Shown here piece after piece: positions 55,822 through 64,000 of a DNA stretch of 64,000 nt. The stretch spans positions 1,116,001 to 1,180,000 of the forward strand of contig NZ_RBXJ01000001.1 of the NCBI RefSeq assembly GCF_003635115.1, given 5' to 3'. This DNA comes from Microbacterium sp. AG1240 (GTDB taxonomy: Bacteria; Actinomycetota; Actinomycetes; Actinomycetales; Microbacteriaceae). Under the pieces are notes generated by a model, which saw only the letters and a list, made by a program, of their open reading frames with translations, searched no databases and was not told where the DNA came from. Made by a program: the position numbers and the translations under genes. The first letter of the stretch is position 1. Every line of letters starts with the position of its first letter.

Positions 55822-55828
55822 GGTCGGG

Positions 55829-56119
55829 TCAGACCAGACCGAGGCTGCGGCGTTCGCGTTCGTCGCCCCGCACCCGGGCGGCGCCCAGTGCGAGCACGAG
55901 GGGCGCGGTAACCACGGCCGGCACGGTGATCGCCGACAGCCAGATCCAGGGATTGTCGATACCGACACCGGCCCAGGTGAGGGCGGCCCACGTGATGACG
56001 CCCGCCGCGGCGGCGATCGCCGGGGCGACCACCACCCCGCGCTTCTGGCGGTGGGGGAGCGCGACGTGCAGGGCGACGCCGATCACCACGGCGATCAGCA
56101 GAGCGAGCGCGATCTGCAT
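55829..56119 (-). CDS. Small three-helix membrane protein
   Basis: A 96-residue protein with three hydrophobic helices (IALALLIAVVIGVALHVAL, VVVAPAIAAAAGVITWAALTW, WIWLSAITVPAVVTAPLVLALGAAR) and a charged C-terminus. It starts 10 nt after the DUF3107 gene and so is probably cotranscribed with it. No family assignment. Confidence 0.7.
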   Translation of the reverse strand: MQIALALLIAVVIGVALHVALPHRQKRGVVVAPAIAAAAGVITWAALTWAGVGIDNPWIWLSAITVPAVVTAPLVLALGAARVRGDERERRSLGLV

Positions 56120-56129
56120 GGTGTCTGGA

Positions 56130-56354
56130 TCAGGCGACGAAGCCGACGCGGCGCGATTCTTCGGTGCCGAACTCGATGTAGGCGAGCGTCGCGGTGGGCA
56201 CGAGGTAGCTGTTGCCCTTCACATCGGTGAAGTTCAGGTGCGACGCCTTGGCGTCCAGGGCGTCGGCGACCGACTGCTTCACGGCGTCCGATGCCTCGGA
56301 GGTTTCGAAGCTGAGCTCGCGGCCGGTGTTCGCGATGCCGATGCGGATCTCCAC
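56130..56354 (-). CDS. DUF3107 small protein (TB9.4-like)
   Basis: A 74-residue protein starting MEIRIGIANTGRELSFET and containing NSYLVPTATLAYIEFG. It belongs to DUF3107, conserved across actinobacteria (TB9.4 in M. tuberculosis). It lies near adnA as in mycobacteria. Function unknown. Confidence 0.93.
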   Translation of the reverse strand: MEIRIGIANTGRELSFETSEASDAVKQSVADALDAKASHLNFTDVKGNSYLVPTATLAYIEFGTEESRRVGFVA

Positions 56355-56486
56355 GGTGGTGCCCTTTCCGGCCCGGGGCTACCCCGGGCGCACCAAAAAC
56401 TCTACGACAGGGCGCGTATCCCTCCGGCCGTTCCCCGAACGCTCTCGGCGAACGACGTCCGTCCCCTCGGTGTCGGTCGTGCCGGT

Positions 56487-56492
56487 TAGCGT
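56487..56492 (+). promoter_or_regulatory. -10 box, leaderless adnA start
   Basis: TAGCGT, 7 nt, ATG at 56500. Confidence 0.5.
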
Positions 56493-56499
56493 GGTGGGC

Positions 56500-59400
56500 A
56501 TGGGATCAGCCGATGCGTCGCAGCCGCGCATCGCGCTCGACGAGGTGCAGCGCGCGGTCGTGCGGCTGCCGGTGGGCTCTTCCGGCGTCGTGCTGGGCGC
56601 CCCGGGAACGGGCAAGACCGAGGCGCTCGTGGCGCGGTTGCGCGCACTGGTCGATGCCGGGGTGCCGGTCGACGACGTCCTCGTCCTCACCCCGTCGCGG
56701 CAGACGGCCACGGCGCTGCGCGATCGCCTCTCGATCGTCGTCGACCGCGCGTCGTCGGGTGCTCTCGCCCGCTCCATGGCCTCATTCGCCTACCAGGTCG
56801 TGCGGGCCGCCGAGGTGCGCGCCGGCGGCCAGCCGCCGCAGTTGCTCGCGGCGAGCGATCACGACCGCATCCTGGCCGATCTGCTCGCCGGCGACATCGC
56901 CGACGAGGCGACGGGCGAGGCGGTCATTCCCTGGCCGGCCACGATCGGTGCCGAGGTGAGGGGCTCGCGCGAGTTCCGGGGCGAGCTGCGCCAGTTCATC
57001 GCCGCCTGCACCGAGCTCGACCTCGACGCGGCCGAGCTGGGCCGGCTCGCGGCCGACCGGGGCGAAGCCGGCTGGGGGGCCGCGGCATCGTTCCTCCGGG
57101 AGTACCGCGATGCCGTCGACCAGATGCACACGCGAGCGCGCGACGCGGCCGACCTGCTGCGCGAGGCCGCCGCGGTGCTGCACCGCACCCCGCCGGGCGC
57201 GGAGGGCGAGCGCCAGCTCGGGGCGGCCGGTCGCTTGCGGGCGGTGCTCATCGACGACGGCCAGGAGCTCACCCGTGGCGGCCTCGACGTCGTGGCCGCC
57301 CTGCGGGCCCGGGGTGTCGCGGTCGTCGCCTTCGGCGATCCCGACATCGCCTCCGGTGCCTTCCGCGGATCGAGTCCGGCGCTCTTCGCCGACCTCTGCG
57401 CGCTGCTGGGCACGGCGTTCGTGCTCGACGCTCCGCATCGCGCCGCGCCCGCATTGACCCGACTCACGCGCGTCGTGACGCAGTCCATCGGGGCGGCCGG
57501 ACGCATCGACCATCGGCGGCCCCCGGGCGATCTCGACCCCGACGACCGGTCGGTGCGCGCGATCGTCGCGGGGTCGCCCTTCGAAGAGATCGACGCGATC
57601 GCCCGCATCGTTCGCGAGTGGCATCTGCTCGATGAGATCCCCTGGTCGAGGATCGCTGTGATCGCCCACGACACCCGTCAGGTGGCCACGCTCGAGACCG
57701 AGCTGGCGGCGCGCGAGGTGCCGACGCGGGCCGCTGGCGTGCAGCGCCCGCTCGGACGGGAGCAGGTCGTGCGCGACCTGCTCGAGCTCGTGCGGATCGC
57801 GCTCGTCGACCCCGCCGATCGCGACCCCGATGCTCTGGCGGGCGTGCTCGTCTCGCCGTTCGGCGGTCTCGACGCGGTGGGGCTCCGACGCCTGCGCGGA
57901 CGACTGCGCCACGCGGAACTCGCCGATGGGGGAACCCGGGCCGCCCGGCACCTCCTCGCCGACGCCCTGGCGCACCCCCTCGAGCTGGCGCTGATCGATT
58001 CGCCCGAGGCTCGCGCCGCCGAGCGCCTGGCGACGACGCTGGCGCGCATCGCGGCCGACGCGGATCGGGGCGCCACCGTCCACGAACTGCTGTGGCTGGC
58101 GTGGGATCGCGCTCGAGACGGGGCCGGCCGCCCACTGGCGCGCTCCTGGCACGACACGGCCGTCGGCGGTGGTGTGCTGGCCGCCGAGACGGGGCAGGCG
58201 CTCGACGCGCTGGTGGCGCTGTTCGATGCCGCGAAGCGATTCCTCGAGCGCGATCCCGACGCGAAGACGTCGGACTTCATCCGGCGCATCCTCGACAGCG
58301 ACGTGCCCGAAGACATCCTGGCCTCTCCCGACCGCGCGGCGACCGTGACCGTGCTCACTCCGGCGACGGCGCTCGGTACCGAGTTCGACGCCGTGATCGT
58401 CGCCGGCGTGCAGGACGGCGTGTGGCCGAACCTGCGCCTGCGCGGCGGGATCCTCGACGCGTGGCGCCTCGGCGACGAGGTCGAAGCGTGGCGGCAGGGG
58501 CTCGCCGCCCCGACCGCACCCGCGGTGCTGGATCGGCGGCGGGCGGCGCTGCACGACGAGCTGCGGCTGTTCGCCCGCGCACTGTCGCGCGCACGACGGC
58601 ACCTCGTGGTCACCGCGGTCGACGACGACGACCTCGGCCCGAGCCCCCTGTTCGAGCTGCTGCCCGAGCCCGAGCCGCCGGTGCTCGACGAGGTCGATGC
58701 CGGGCACCCCCTCACGCTCCGCGGTCTGGTGTCGCAGTACCGCCGAACGCTGACCGCGTCATCGTCGGTCGGAGCCCGTGAGCACGCTGCGTCGCAGCTC
58801 GTCGTCCTCGCGCGAGAGGGAGTCGCCGGCGCCGCGCCGGAGCAGTGGTTCGGGGTGGCGCCGCCGTCGTCCGACGGCCCGCTGCGCGACCCCGACCGCG
58901 CCCCGGTGCCGATCTCTCCCTCGAAGATGACGACGTTCGCGGATTGCCAGGTCGACTGGGCGGTGCGCGCGCTCGGCGGCGAGACGCGCACCTGGTCCGC
59001 GGGGGCCGGGGTCATCCTCCACGCCGCGATGGAGGAGGTTCCATCGGGCGACCTCGACGAGATCCGCCGGATCGTCGACGAGCGGTGGGGCGAGCTCGAC
59101 TTCGAGGCGCCCTGGCTGTCGCGCAAAGAGCACGCGTGGGCCCACCTGCTCGCCGACCGCCTGCACTCCTACCTGCGCACCTTCCACGCCGAGGGCGGCC
59201 GCACGATCGGAGCCGAGGCGCGCTTCCGTCTGGCCGTCGACCTCGACGCCACCGCAGACGGTGTCCCGCGGGTCGTGGCGGTCGACCCGGAGGCGCGGCA
59301 TCCCGAGGGCCGCTTCGCCCTGCTCACAGGATCGATCGACCGCGTCGAGGTCTACCCGGCGGGTCGAGGCGAGAAGGTGCCGGTGCGCGAGGGCATCGAT

Positions 59401-59778
59401 GAGAACGTGCTGATCGTCGACCTGAAGACAGGACGCTCCGAGGCTCGGGTCAGCGACGACAAGGTCGCCGACGACCCCCAGCTCGCCGCTTACCAGCTGG
59501 CCTTCCTCGAGGGGCTCGTCCCGGGCGCCCACCCGCAGACGAACGCCGGGGCGCGGTTGATCGTGCTCTCGCGGACGACGACCAAGGAGCCCCATTACCG
59601 CCTCGCACGTCAGGCGCCGATGGCCGCCGCCGAGCGCGCCGAGTTCCTCGGCAGCATCGTCGAGACCGCACGGATGATGGCGGCCGACACGTTCGAGGCG
59701 CCGGTCGACGCGCACTGCGCCACCTCTCGGTTCGGTGTCTGCGCGCTGCATACGGTGAAGGCGGTGTCGTCGTCGTGA
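56500..59778 (+). CDS. adnA: AdnA-like helicase-nuclease subunit
   Basis: A 1092-residue UvrD/RecB-like protein. The motor has Walker A GAPGTGKTEAL, but motif II reads IDDGQ in place of DEYQD, and the following GDPDIASGAFRG replaces the usual GDPDQSIYGFRGA. This fits AdnA, whose motor is the weaker of the AdnAB pair. A C-terminal RecB-family nuclease follows: GSIDRVE, LIVDLKTGR and PQLAAYQ supply the Asp, Asp and Lys/Gln of the active site. Cysteines in FADCQVDW and HCATSRFGVC resemble part of the Fe-S staple of AddB-type nucleases. ATG at 56500; the last 4 nt overlap adnB. Role: double-strand-break end processing with AdnB. Confidence 0.88.
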   Translation: MGSADASQPRIALDEVQRAVVRLPVGSSGVVLGAPGTGKTEALVARLRALVDAGVPVDDVLVLTPSRQTATALRDRLSIVVDRASSGALARSMASFAYQVVRAAEVRAGGQPPQLLAASDHDRILADLLAGDIADEATGEAVIPWPATIGAEVRGSREFRGELRQFIAACTELDLDAAELGRLAADRGEAGWGAAASFLREYRDAVDQMHTRARDAADLLREAAAVLHRTPPGAEGERQLGAAGRLRAVLIDDGQELTRGGLDVVAALRARGVAVVAFGDPDIASGAFRGSSPALFADLCALLGTAFVLDAPHRAAPALTRLTRVVTQSIGAAGRIDHRRPPGDLDPDDRSVRAIVAGSPFEEIDAIARIVREWHLLDEIPWSRIAVIAHDTRQVATLETELAAREVPTRAAGVQRPLGREQVVRDLLELVRIALVDPADRDPDALAGVLVSPFGGLDAVGLRRLRGRLRHAELADGGTRAARHLLADALAHPLELALIDSPEARAAERLATTLARIAADADRGATVHELLWLAWDRARDGAGRPLARSWHDTAVGGGVLAAETGQALDALVALFDAAKRFLERDPDAKTSDFIRRILDSDVPEDILASPDRAATVTVLTPATALGTEFDAVIVAGVQDGVWPNLRLRGGILDAWRLGDEVEAWRQGLAAPTAPAVLDRRRAALHDELRLFARALSRARRHLVVTAVDDDDLGPSPLFELLPEPEPPVLDEVDAGHPLTLRGLVSQYRRTLTASSSVGAREHAASQLVVLAREGVAGAAPEQWFGVAPPSSDGPLRDPDRAPVPISPSKMTTFADCQVDWAVRALGGETRTWSAGAGVILHAAMEEVPSGDLDEIRRIVDERWGELDFEAPWLSRKEHAWAHLLADRLHSYLRTFHAEGGRTIGAEARFRLAVDLDATADGVPRVVAVDPEARHPEGRFALLTGSIDRVEVYPAGRGEKVPVREGIDENVLIVDLKTGRSEARVSDDKVADDPQLAAYQLAFLEGLVPGAHPQTNAGARLIVLSRTTTKEPHYRLARQAPMAAAERAEFLGSIVETARMMAADTFEAPVDAHCATSRFGVCALHTVKAVSSS

Positions 59779-62700
59779 CCCTCTCCGCCGAGACGATCGC
59801 CCGCGCCCTGGGGCTTCCTCCGCCGACCGCCGATCAGCGCGCCGTCATCGAGGCGCCGGCGAGCCCGGCGCTCGTCGTCGCCGGCGCGGGCAGCGGGAAG
59901 ACCGAGACCATGGCCGGTCGCGTGGTGTGGCTCGTGGCCAACGACCACGTCGCACCCGACGAAGTGCTCGGGCTCACGTTCACGCGCAAGGCGGCGGGCG
60001 AGCTCGCCGAGCGCATCGGCCGTCGACTGGCGGTCGTACGCGAGTACGCGCGCCGCGATCTCCTGCCCCACCTCGATCTGCTCGTCTCGGACGGCACGCT
60101 GCCGGCATTCTGGGAGACGCACGCGGCCTCTCCGCCGCGCGTGCGCGACGCCGCCTTCGCCTCGCTGCTGGATCGTCTCGCCGACGACGTGGTCCCCGGA
60201 CGCAGCATCCGCTCCCTCGACGGGGAAGAACTCGCGTTCCGTCCGCGCGTCGCCACCTACAATGCGTTCGCCGACGCCCTCGTGCGCGAGCACGGGGCGC
60301 GCATCGGACGCGACCCCGATTCGGCTCTTCTCAGTCAGTCGGGGTCGTGGCTGCTCGCGCGGCGCGTGGTCATTGCCTCGGACGACGAGCGTCTCGCCGA
60401 GAGGGAGGAGGCCTTCTCGACCGTCGTGGACGCCGTGCATCGCCTCTCGGGCGACGTGCTCGACAACCGGGTCGACCTCGACGACCTCATCGCGTTCGCG
60501 AATACCTGGGACGCGCGATTGTCGACCGTGACCTGCCGCAGGAAGGTCGACCAGGACCGGGTCGACAAGGCACGGCGCAGCATGACGGGTCTTCCCGTGC
60601 TCGCCGAGCTCGTGCGCGAGTACGCGCGCCGCAAACGCGCGGACGACACGCTCGACTTCGCCGACCAGGTGGCCGACGCCCTGACGATCGTGGAGCGGGC
60701 CCCGGAGGTCGGTGAGGCACTGCGCGCGCAGTACCGGGTCGTGCTGCTCGACGAGTACCAGGACACGTCCGTGCTCCAGACACGGTTGCTGGCCGCGATC
60801 TTCCGCGACACGGCGGTGATGGCGGTCGGTGATCCGCATCAATCGATCTACGGGTGGCGCGGCGCGTCGGCCGACAACCTCACCGCCTTCCCGGGCGCGT
60901 TCTCGTCGACGGGCGTGGCCGAACGGTTCCGCCTCATGATCAGTTGGCGCAACGACGTGGCCATCCTCACCGCCGCGAACGCGCTCCTCTCCGCGGCGGA
61001 CGGCGCCGACGTCGAAGAGCTCGCGCCGCGCCCGGGAGCGGCGACCGGTCGCGTGTCGCGCGTGTTCGCGGCATCGGCGGAGGACGAGGCGCGGGAGGTC
61101 GCGGAATGGTTCGTCGCCGTCCGCGCCGCCCACACCGCGTCGGGTGCTCCGCACCCGCACTCGGGCGCGGTCCTGTTCCGCACGAAGCGGCACATGCAGC
61201 TGTTCGCCGACGCCCTCGATGCGGCCGGCGTGCCCAACCGCATCCTCGGTCTCGGAGGGCTCCTGTCCACGCCGGAGGTCGTCGACGTCGTCTCCGCGCT
61301 GCGGGTGGTGCACGACCCCGCCCAGGGGTCGTCGCTGATCCGTCTGCTCGCCGGCCCCCGGTTCTCCATCGGCGTGGCCGATCTCGCGGCCCTGCACGCT
61401 CTCGCCGACACCCTCTCGCGGCGCGACGCCGCTCTCGACCCGCTCCCGGCCGAGCTCGCGGCGCGCGTGCGCGCCTCGGCGGGCGCCGACGAGCAACTGT
61501 CGATCATCGACGCGCTCGAGTTCGTGCGTCGCTCCAGCGACGATCACGGATTCCTGCGCGCCATCACGCCCGAGGGGCGGCGGCGCCTGCGCGACGCGGG
61601 CGAGATGTTCGAGCGTCTCCGGCGCGCCGTCGGCCAGCCCATCCCCGACCTCCTGCGCCTGATCGAGATCGAGCTGCGTCTCGACATCGAGCTGGCCGCC
61701 AACGAGGCGCGCGGTCCCGCGCGCGTCGCCAGCGCGCGCCTTCGCACTTTCCTCGACGAGGTGCGGGCCTTCCTCCTCGCCGACGATCGAGGCTCGGTCG
61801 GCAGTCTGCTCGCGTGGCTCGACCATGCCGAGGAGACCGACGAGCTCATGCCGCGCCCCGAGCCTCCCGAGCCGGGCGTCGTGCAACTGCTCACCGTGCA
61901 CGGTTCGAAGGGGCTCGAGTGGGACGCCGTCGCCGTGGTGCGTCTGGTCGACAAAGAGCTGCCCAAAGCGCCCCGCACGGTCAACGGATGGCTCGGATTC
62001 GGGGTTCTGCCCTACCCGCTGCGAGGTGATCGCGATGCGCTCCCGCGGTTGGATTGGTCGTTCGACGACGACGACGCGGATCTGCCCGACGCGATCGAGC
62101 AGCTCCGCGAGGCGGATCGCGCTCATCAGGAGCGCGAGGAGAGACGTCTCGCCTACGTCGCGGTCACGCGCGCCCGGTCGGAGCTCCTGCTCACCGGCGC
62201 GCACTGGGCCGGGCAGAAGGAGCCCCGCACACCCAGCCGGTACCTGGTCGAGATGCTCGATGCCCTCGGTGCTCCGCCGATCGAGGAGTCGGCGCCCGAC
62301 GACAATCCCTACCTCGACAAGGGCGGCCGCATCGTGCAGTGGCCGCTCGACCCGCTCGGAGCGCGGCGCCAGGCGGTGCTCTCCGCGGCAGATGCCGTGC
62401 GGGCCGCCGCCGACCACGATCCGGTACCCGACGACACGCTCGCGCGCCTTCTCGCCGAGTGGGAGCAGCGCCGCCGGGGAGCGCCCGTGCGGCCACCGGC
62501 ACGCATCCCCGCCTCGCGGTTCAAGGACTACGTCACCGACTACCGCGCGACCGTGTCAGCGGTCACCCGCCCGCTGCCCGAGCGCCCGTTCCGCCAGACG
62601 CGCCTCGGCACGCTCTTCCACGCGTGGGTCGAGCAGCGATCGGGTCGCGCCGGCACGGCCGGGTCGATCGACGACGCGCTCTGGGAGATCGACGACGACG

Positions 62701-63161
62701 GCGACGCGTCGGAGGCATCCACCTCGGACGCCGCCGACCTCGCTCGCCTGAAGGAGGTCTTCGAGAGGTCGGAGTGGGCCGACCTCGCCCCGCTCGAGGT
62801 GGAGACCGAGATCGACTTCGCGATGTCGACGGGCGACGGCGAGCAGCACGTCATGATCTGCAAGCTCGATGCCGTCTACCGCCGCGCCGATCGCGGCGGA
62901 CGCCTCGAGATCGTCGACTGGAAGACCGGCCGCGCGCCGATCTCGGCCGCCGAGAAGGACGAGCGGATGCTGCAGCTCGCGCTCTACCGGCTGGCCTACC
63001 ACAAGAAGCACGGCGTGCCCCTCGACGACATCGACGTCGCGCTGTACTACGTCGCGGACGATCTCGTCATCCGATCGGACCGGGTCTGGGAGGAAGCGGA
63101 GCTCGTCGCGCGATGGCGCCGCGCCCGCGACACGGCCGGCGGACGGACTCAGGTGCCCTGA
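59775..63161 (+). CDS. adnB: AdnB-like helicase-nuclease subunit
   Basis: A 1128-residue UvrD/RecB-like protein with an intact superfamily 1A motor: Q motif PTADQRAVIEAP, Walker A GAGSGKTETM, Ia LTFTRKAAGELAERI, motif II LLDEYQDTS, motif III GDPHQSIYGWRGA, motif V VHGSKGLEWD and motif VI LAYVAVTRAR. The C-terminal nuclease has CKLDAVYRR, LEIVDWKTGRAP and QLALYRLAY. It is the lead motor of the heterodimeric AdnAB end-resection machine known from mycobacteria. The GTG start overlaps the adnA stop. Its 3' end overlaps the convergent phosphotransferase gene by 13 nt. Confidence 0.93.
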   Translation: MTLSAETIARALGLPPPTADQRAVIEAPASPALVVAGAGSGKTETMAGRVVWLVANDHVAPDEVLGLTFTRKAAGELAERIGRRLAVVREYARRDLLPHLDLLVSDGTLPAFWETHAASPPRVRDAAFASLLDRLADDVVPGRSIRSLDGEELAFRPRVATYNAFADALVREHGARIGRDPDSALLSQSGSWLLARRVVIASDDERLAEREEAFSTVVDAVHRLSGDVLDNRVDLDDLIAFANTWDARLSTVTCRRKVDQDRVDKARRSMTGLPVLAELVREYARRKRADDTLDFADQVADALTIVERAPEVGEALRAQYRVVLLDEYQDTSVLQTRLLAAIFRDTAVMAVGDPHQSIYGWRGASADNLTAFPGAFSSTGVAERFRLMISWRNDVAILTAANALLSAADGADVEELAPRPGAATGRVSRVFAASAEDEAREVAEWFVAVRAAHTASGAPHPHSGAVLFRTKRHMQLFADALDAAGVPNRILGLGGLLSTPEVVDVVSALRVVHDPAQGSSLIRLLAGPRFSIGVADLAALHALADTLSRRDAALDPLPAELAARVRASAGADEQLSIIDALEFVRRSSDDHGFLRAITPEGRRRLRDAGEMFERLRRAVGQPIPDLLRLIEIELRLDIELAANEARGPARVASARLRTFLDEVRAFLLADDRGSVGSLLAWLDHAEETDELMPRPEPPEPGVVQLLTVHGSKGLEWDAVAVVRLVDKELPKAPRTVNGWLGFGVLPYPLRGDRDALPRLDWSFDDDDADLPDAIEQLREADRAHQEREERRLAYVAVTRARSELLLTGAHWAGQKEPRTPSRYLVEMLDALGAPPIEESAPDDNPYLDKGGRIVQWPLDPLGARRQAVLSAADAVRAAADHDPVPDDTLARLLAEWEQRRRGAPVRPPARIPASRFKDYVTDYRATVSAVTRPLPERPFRQTRLGTLFHAWVEQRSGRAGTAGSIDDALWEIDDDGDASEASTSDAADLARLKEVFERSEWADLAPLEVETEIDFAMSTGDGEQHVMICKLDAVYRRADRGGRLEIVDWKTGRAPISAAEKDERMLQLALYRLAYHKKHGVPLDDIDVALYYVADDLVIRSDRVWEEAELVARWRRARDTAGGRTQVP

Positions 63162-64000
63162 CCGACTCGCGCGTCGTCGCCCCCGGCACCCCATCGGCGC
63201 AACGCTGCGCGGGTCGCCCGCTGCGCCTCGTCCCGAAGATCCTCGTCGTCCCTGACGGCGTCGTCGACCCCGGCGGCATCGGCGGGCGCCGGCTCCTCCT
63301 GGGGCTCCTGCCCGGTGGCGTCCGATTCCCGCAGCGACGACCAGCCCTCCATATCGATCGGCGCCGTCGACTGCTCCTCCGGCTCGCGGAGCCCGTCGAG
63401 GCCGAAATCGGGCGCGGATGCCGCGGTCTGCCGGTCGCGCTCGGCCGCGAGGAACAGCGACATCATCTGCGGATCGTAGGCGTCGGTCTGCATGGACGTA
63501 TCGACGGCGGTCGGTGCGGACTCGGGGATCAGATGCGCGTACGACAGCGCAGCATCCACATCGGGACGGGCCTCCGGCACGATCTCGTCGCCGCGCACCC
63601 CGTCGGCGAGCGACTCGAGCAGGGCGACGGCGTCGGCCACGACCTCGGGGCGTCCGTTGTCGTGACCGTGGACCAGCCACTTCACGAACTCGAGCTCGGC
63701 GTACATCCGCGCTCTCTCACGCAGGAGCGCGTCGGGCGCCCTCGACGCGTCGGCGGTGTAGCCCGCGTAGACGTCGTCGGCCGCGGTCGGGGCCGACGCG
63801 AGCCAGCGCAGATCGGTCGCCGGGTCGCCGACGCTCAGGCCGCCCCAGTCGAGCAGGCCCGTGACCGTCGCCGTGTCGTCTTCGGAGAGCAGGAACGACG
63901 CGGAGGTGGCCCCGCCGAGCACGACGGCCGACTCGAACCGCCACAGGTCGTCGGAGTCGACGGCGCGTCGCCAGCGTTCGATCAGGAGGTCGGGGACGCG
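63149..64000 (-). CDS. Aminoglycoside/macrolide phosphotransferase-family protein (5' end missing)
   Basis: C-terminal ~283 residues; the frame stays open to the right edge, so the start is outside. The visible part has a kinase C-lobe motif of the APH/MPH family: TGLLDWGGLSVGDPATDLRWL (DFG-equivalent Asp), preceded by AVVLGGATSASFLLSEDD. The nucleotide-binding N-lobe and the catalytic HGD motif would lie beyond the window. An acidic, low-complexity tail (about 120 residues, rich in Asp, Glu, Ala) follows. Relatives include macrolide 2'-phosphotransferases, but a housekeeping small-molecule kinase is just as possible, since a gene of this type accompanies adnAB in other actinobacteria. Confidence 0.78.
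   Translation of the reverse strand, partial: RVPDLLIERWRRAVDSDDLWRFESAVVLGGATSASFLLSEDDTATVTGLLDWGGLSVGDPATDLRWLASAPTAADDVYAGYTADASRAPDALLRERARMYAELEFVKWLVHGHDNGRPEVVADAVALLESLADGVRGDEIVPEARPDVDAALSYAHLIPESAPTAVDTSMQTDAYDPQMMSLFLAAERDRQTAASAPDFGLDGLREPEEQSTAPIDMEGWSSLRESDATGQEPQEEPAPADAAGVDDAVRDDEDLRDEAQRATRAALRRWGAGGDDARVGQGT

Noticed and set aside
63149..64000. Antibiotic-resistance call for the phosphotransferase
   Set aside because: The catalytic half is outside the window and the genomic context is housekeeping, so resistance cannot be supported.

Overview
The window is a stretch of actinobacterial chromosome. GC content is very high, GTG starts are frequent, stop/start pairs overlap as GTGA or ATGA, and TANNNT -10 boxes often sit 6-7 nt before a start codon. 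Gene content (MarP, DUF3107, DUF3117, FdxA, DapC/D/E, AdnA/AdnB, Mrp, TatB) and codon style fit Microbacteriaceae, most likely Microbacterium or a close relative; the genus is an inference. Nothing looks like a prophage, plasmid, CRISPR array or integrative element, and I see no tRNA or rRNA. No gene-free stretch exceeds 300 bases.

Layout. 1-7.4 kb: the end of an ABC exporter, a large secreted GH97-type glycosidase flanked by duplicated GLUG modules, and a solitary DUF559 nuclease-fold gene; three copies of one palindromic repeat lie between these genes. 7.4-14 kb (minus strand): an NAD de novo operon nrtR-nadA-nadB-nadC-nifS, with a family 2 glycosyltransferase coupled to its end and a dyad-rich control region in front. 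14-20 kb: the membrane protease MarP, then a tandem glycine riboswitch and gcvT-gcvH-gcvP. 20-22 kb: a solitary AbiEi-like nuclease-fold gene bracketed by two 73-nt palindromic elements, then a CPBP membrane protease. 22-31 kb: a dipeptide/oligopeptide ABC transporter with two tandem binding proteins, an enlarged DppB-type permease, a DppC-type permease and a fused DppD-DppF ATPase, interrupted by a PH-domain gene on the opposite strand. 31-41.5 kb: typA, an XRE-cupin regulator divergent from azlC-azlD, a small membrane protein, fdxA, dapC, gltA, dapD, dapE and a PIG-V-like membrane glycosyltransferase. 41.5-49 kb: DUF3117, an O-methyltransferase and tatB, an epoxide hydrolase/carboxylesterase pair, then mrp, DUF1003, a soluble PRC-MgtE_N-CBS protein and a YflT-like stress protein. 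49-64 kb: an alpha/beta hydrolase, PepP-type peptidase, EEP-family protein, PHP phosphoesterase, DEAD-box helicase, ferritin-like protein, DUF3107, AdnA-AdnB, and the C-terminal part of a phosphotransferase running off the right edge.

How the genes work together. The nad cluster makes quinolinate from aspartate and converts it to nicotinate mononucleotide; NifS probably supplies sulfur for the NadA cluster, and NrtR is the likely repressor. The gcv cluster is a glycine cleavage system switched by glycine. dapC, dapD and dapE supply the succinylase branch of the lysine/diaminopimelate pathway. AdnA-AdnB form the actinobacterial end-resection motor-nuclease.

The least ordinary signal is a shared layout at 6.3-7.5 kb and 20.0-21.3 kb. 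In each case a lone nuclease-fold gene of about 1 kb has one palindromic element covering or overlapping its stop codon and a second related copy just after the stop codon of the neighbour upstream in transcription. This resembles the way REP palindromes flank RAYT genes. The resemblance is a hypothesis, not a demonstrated system.
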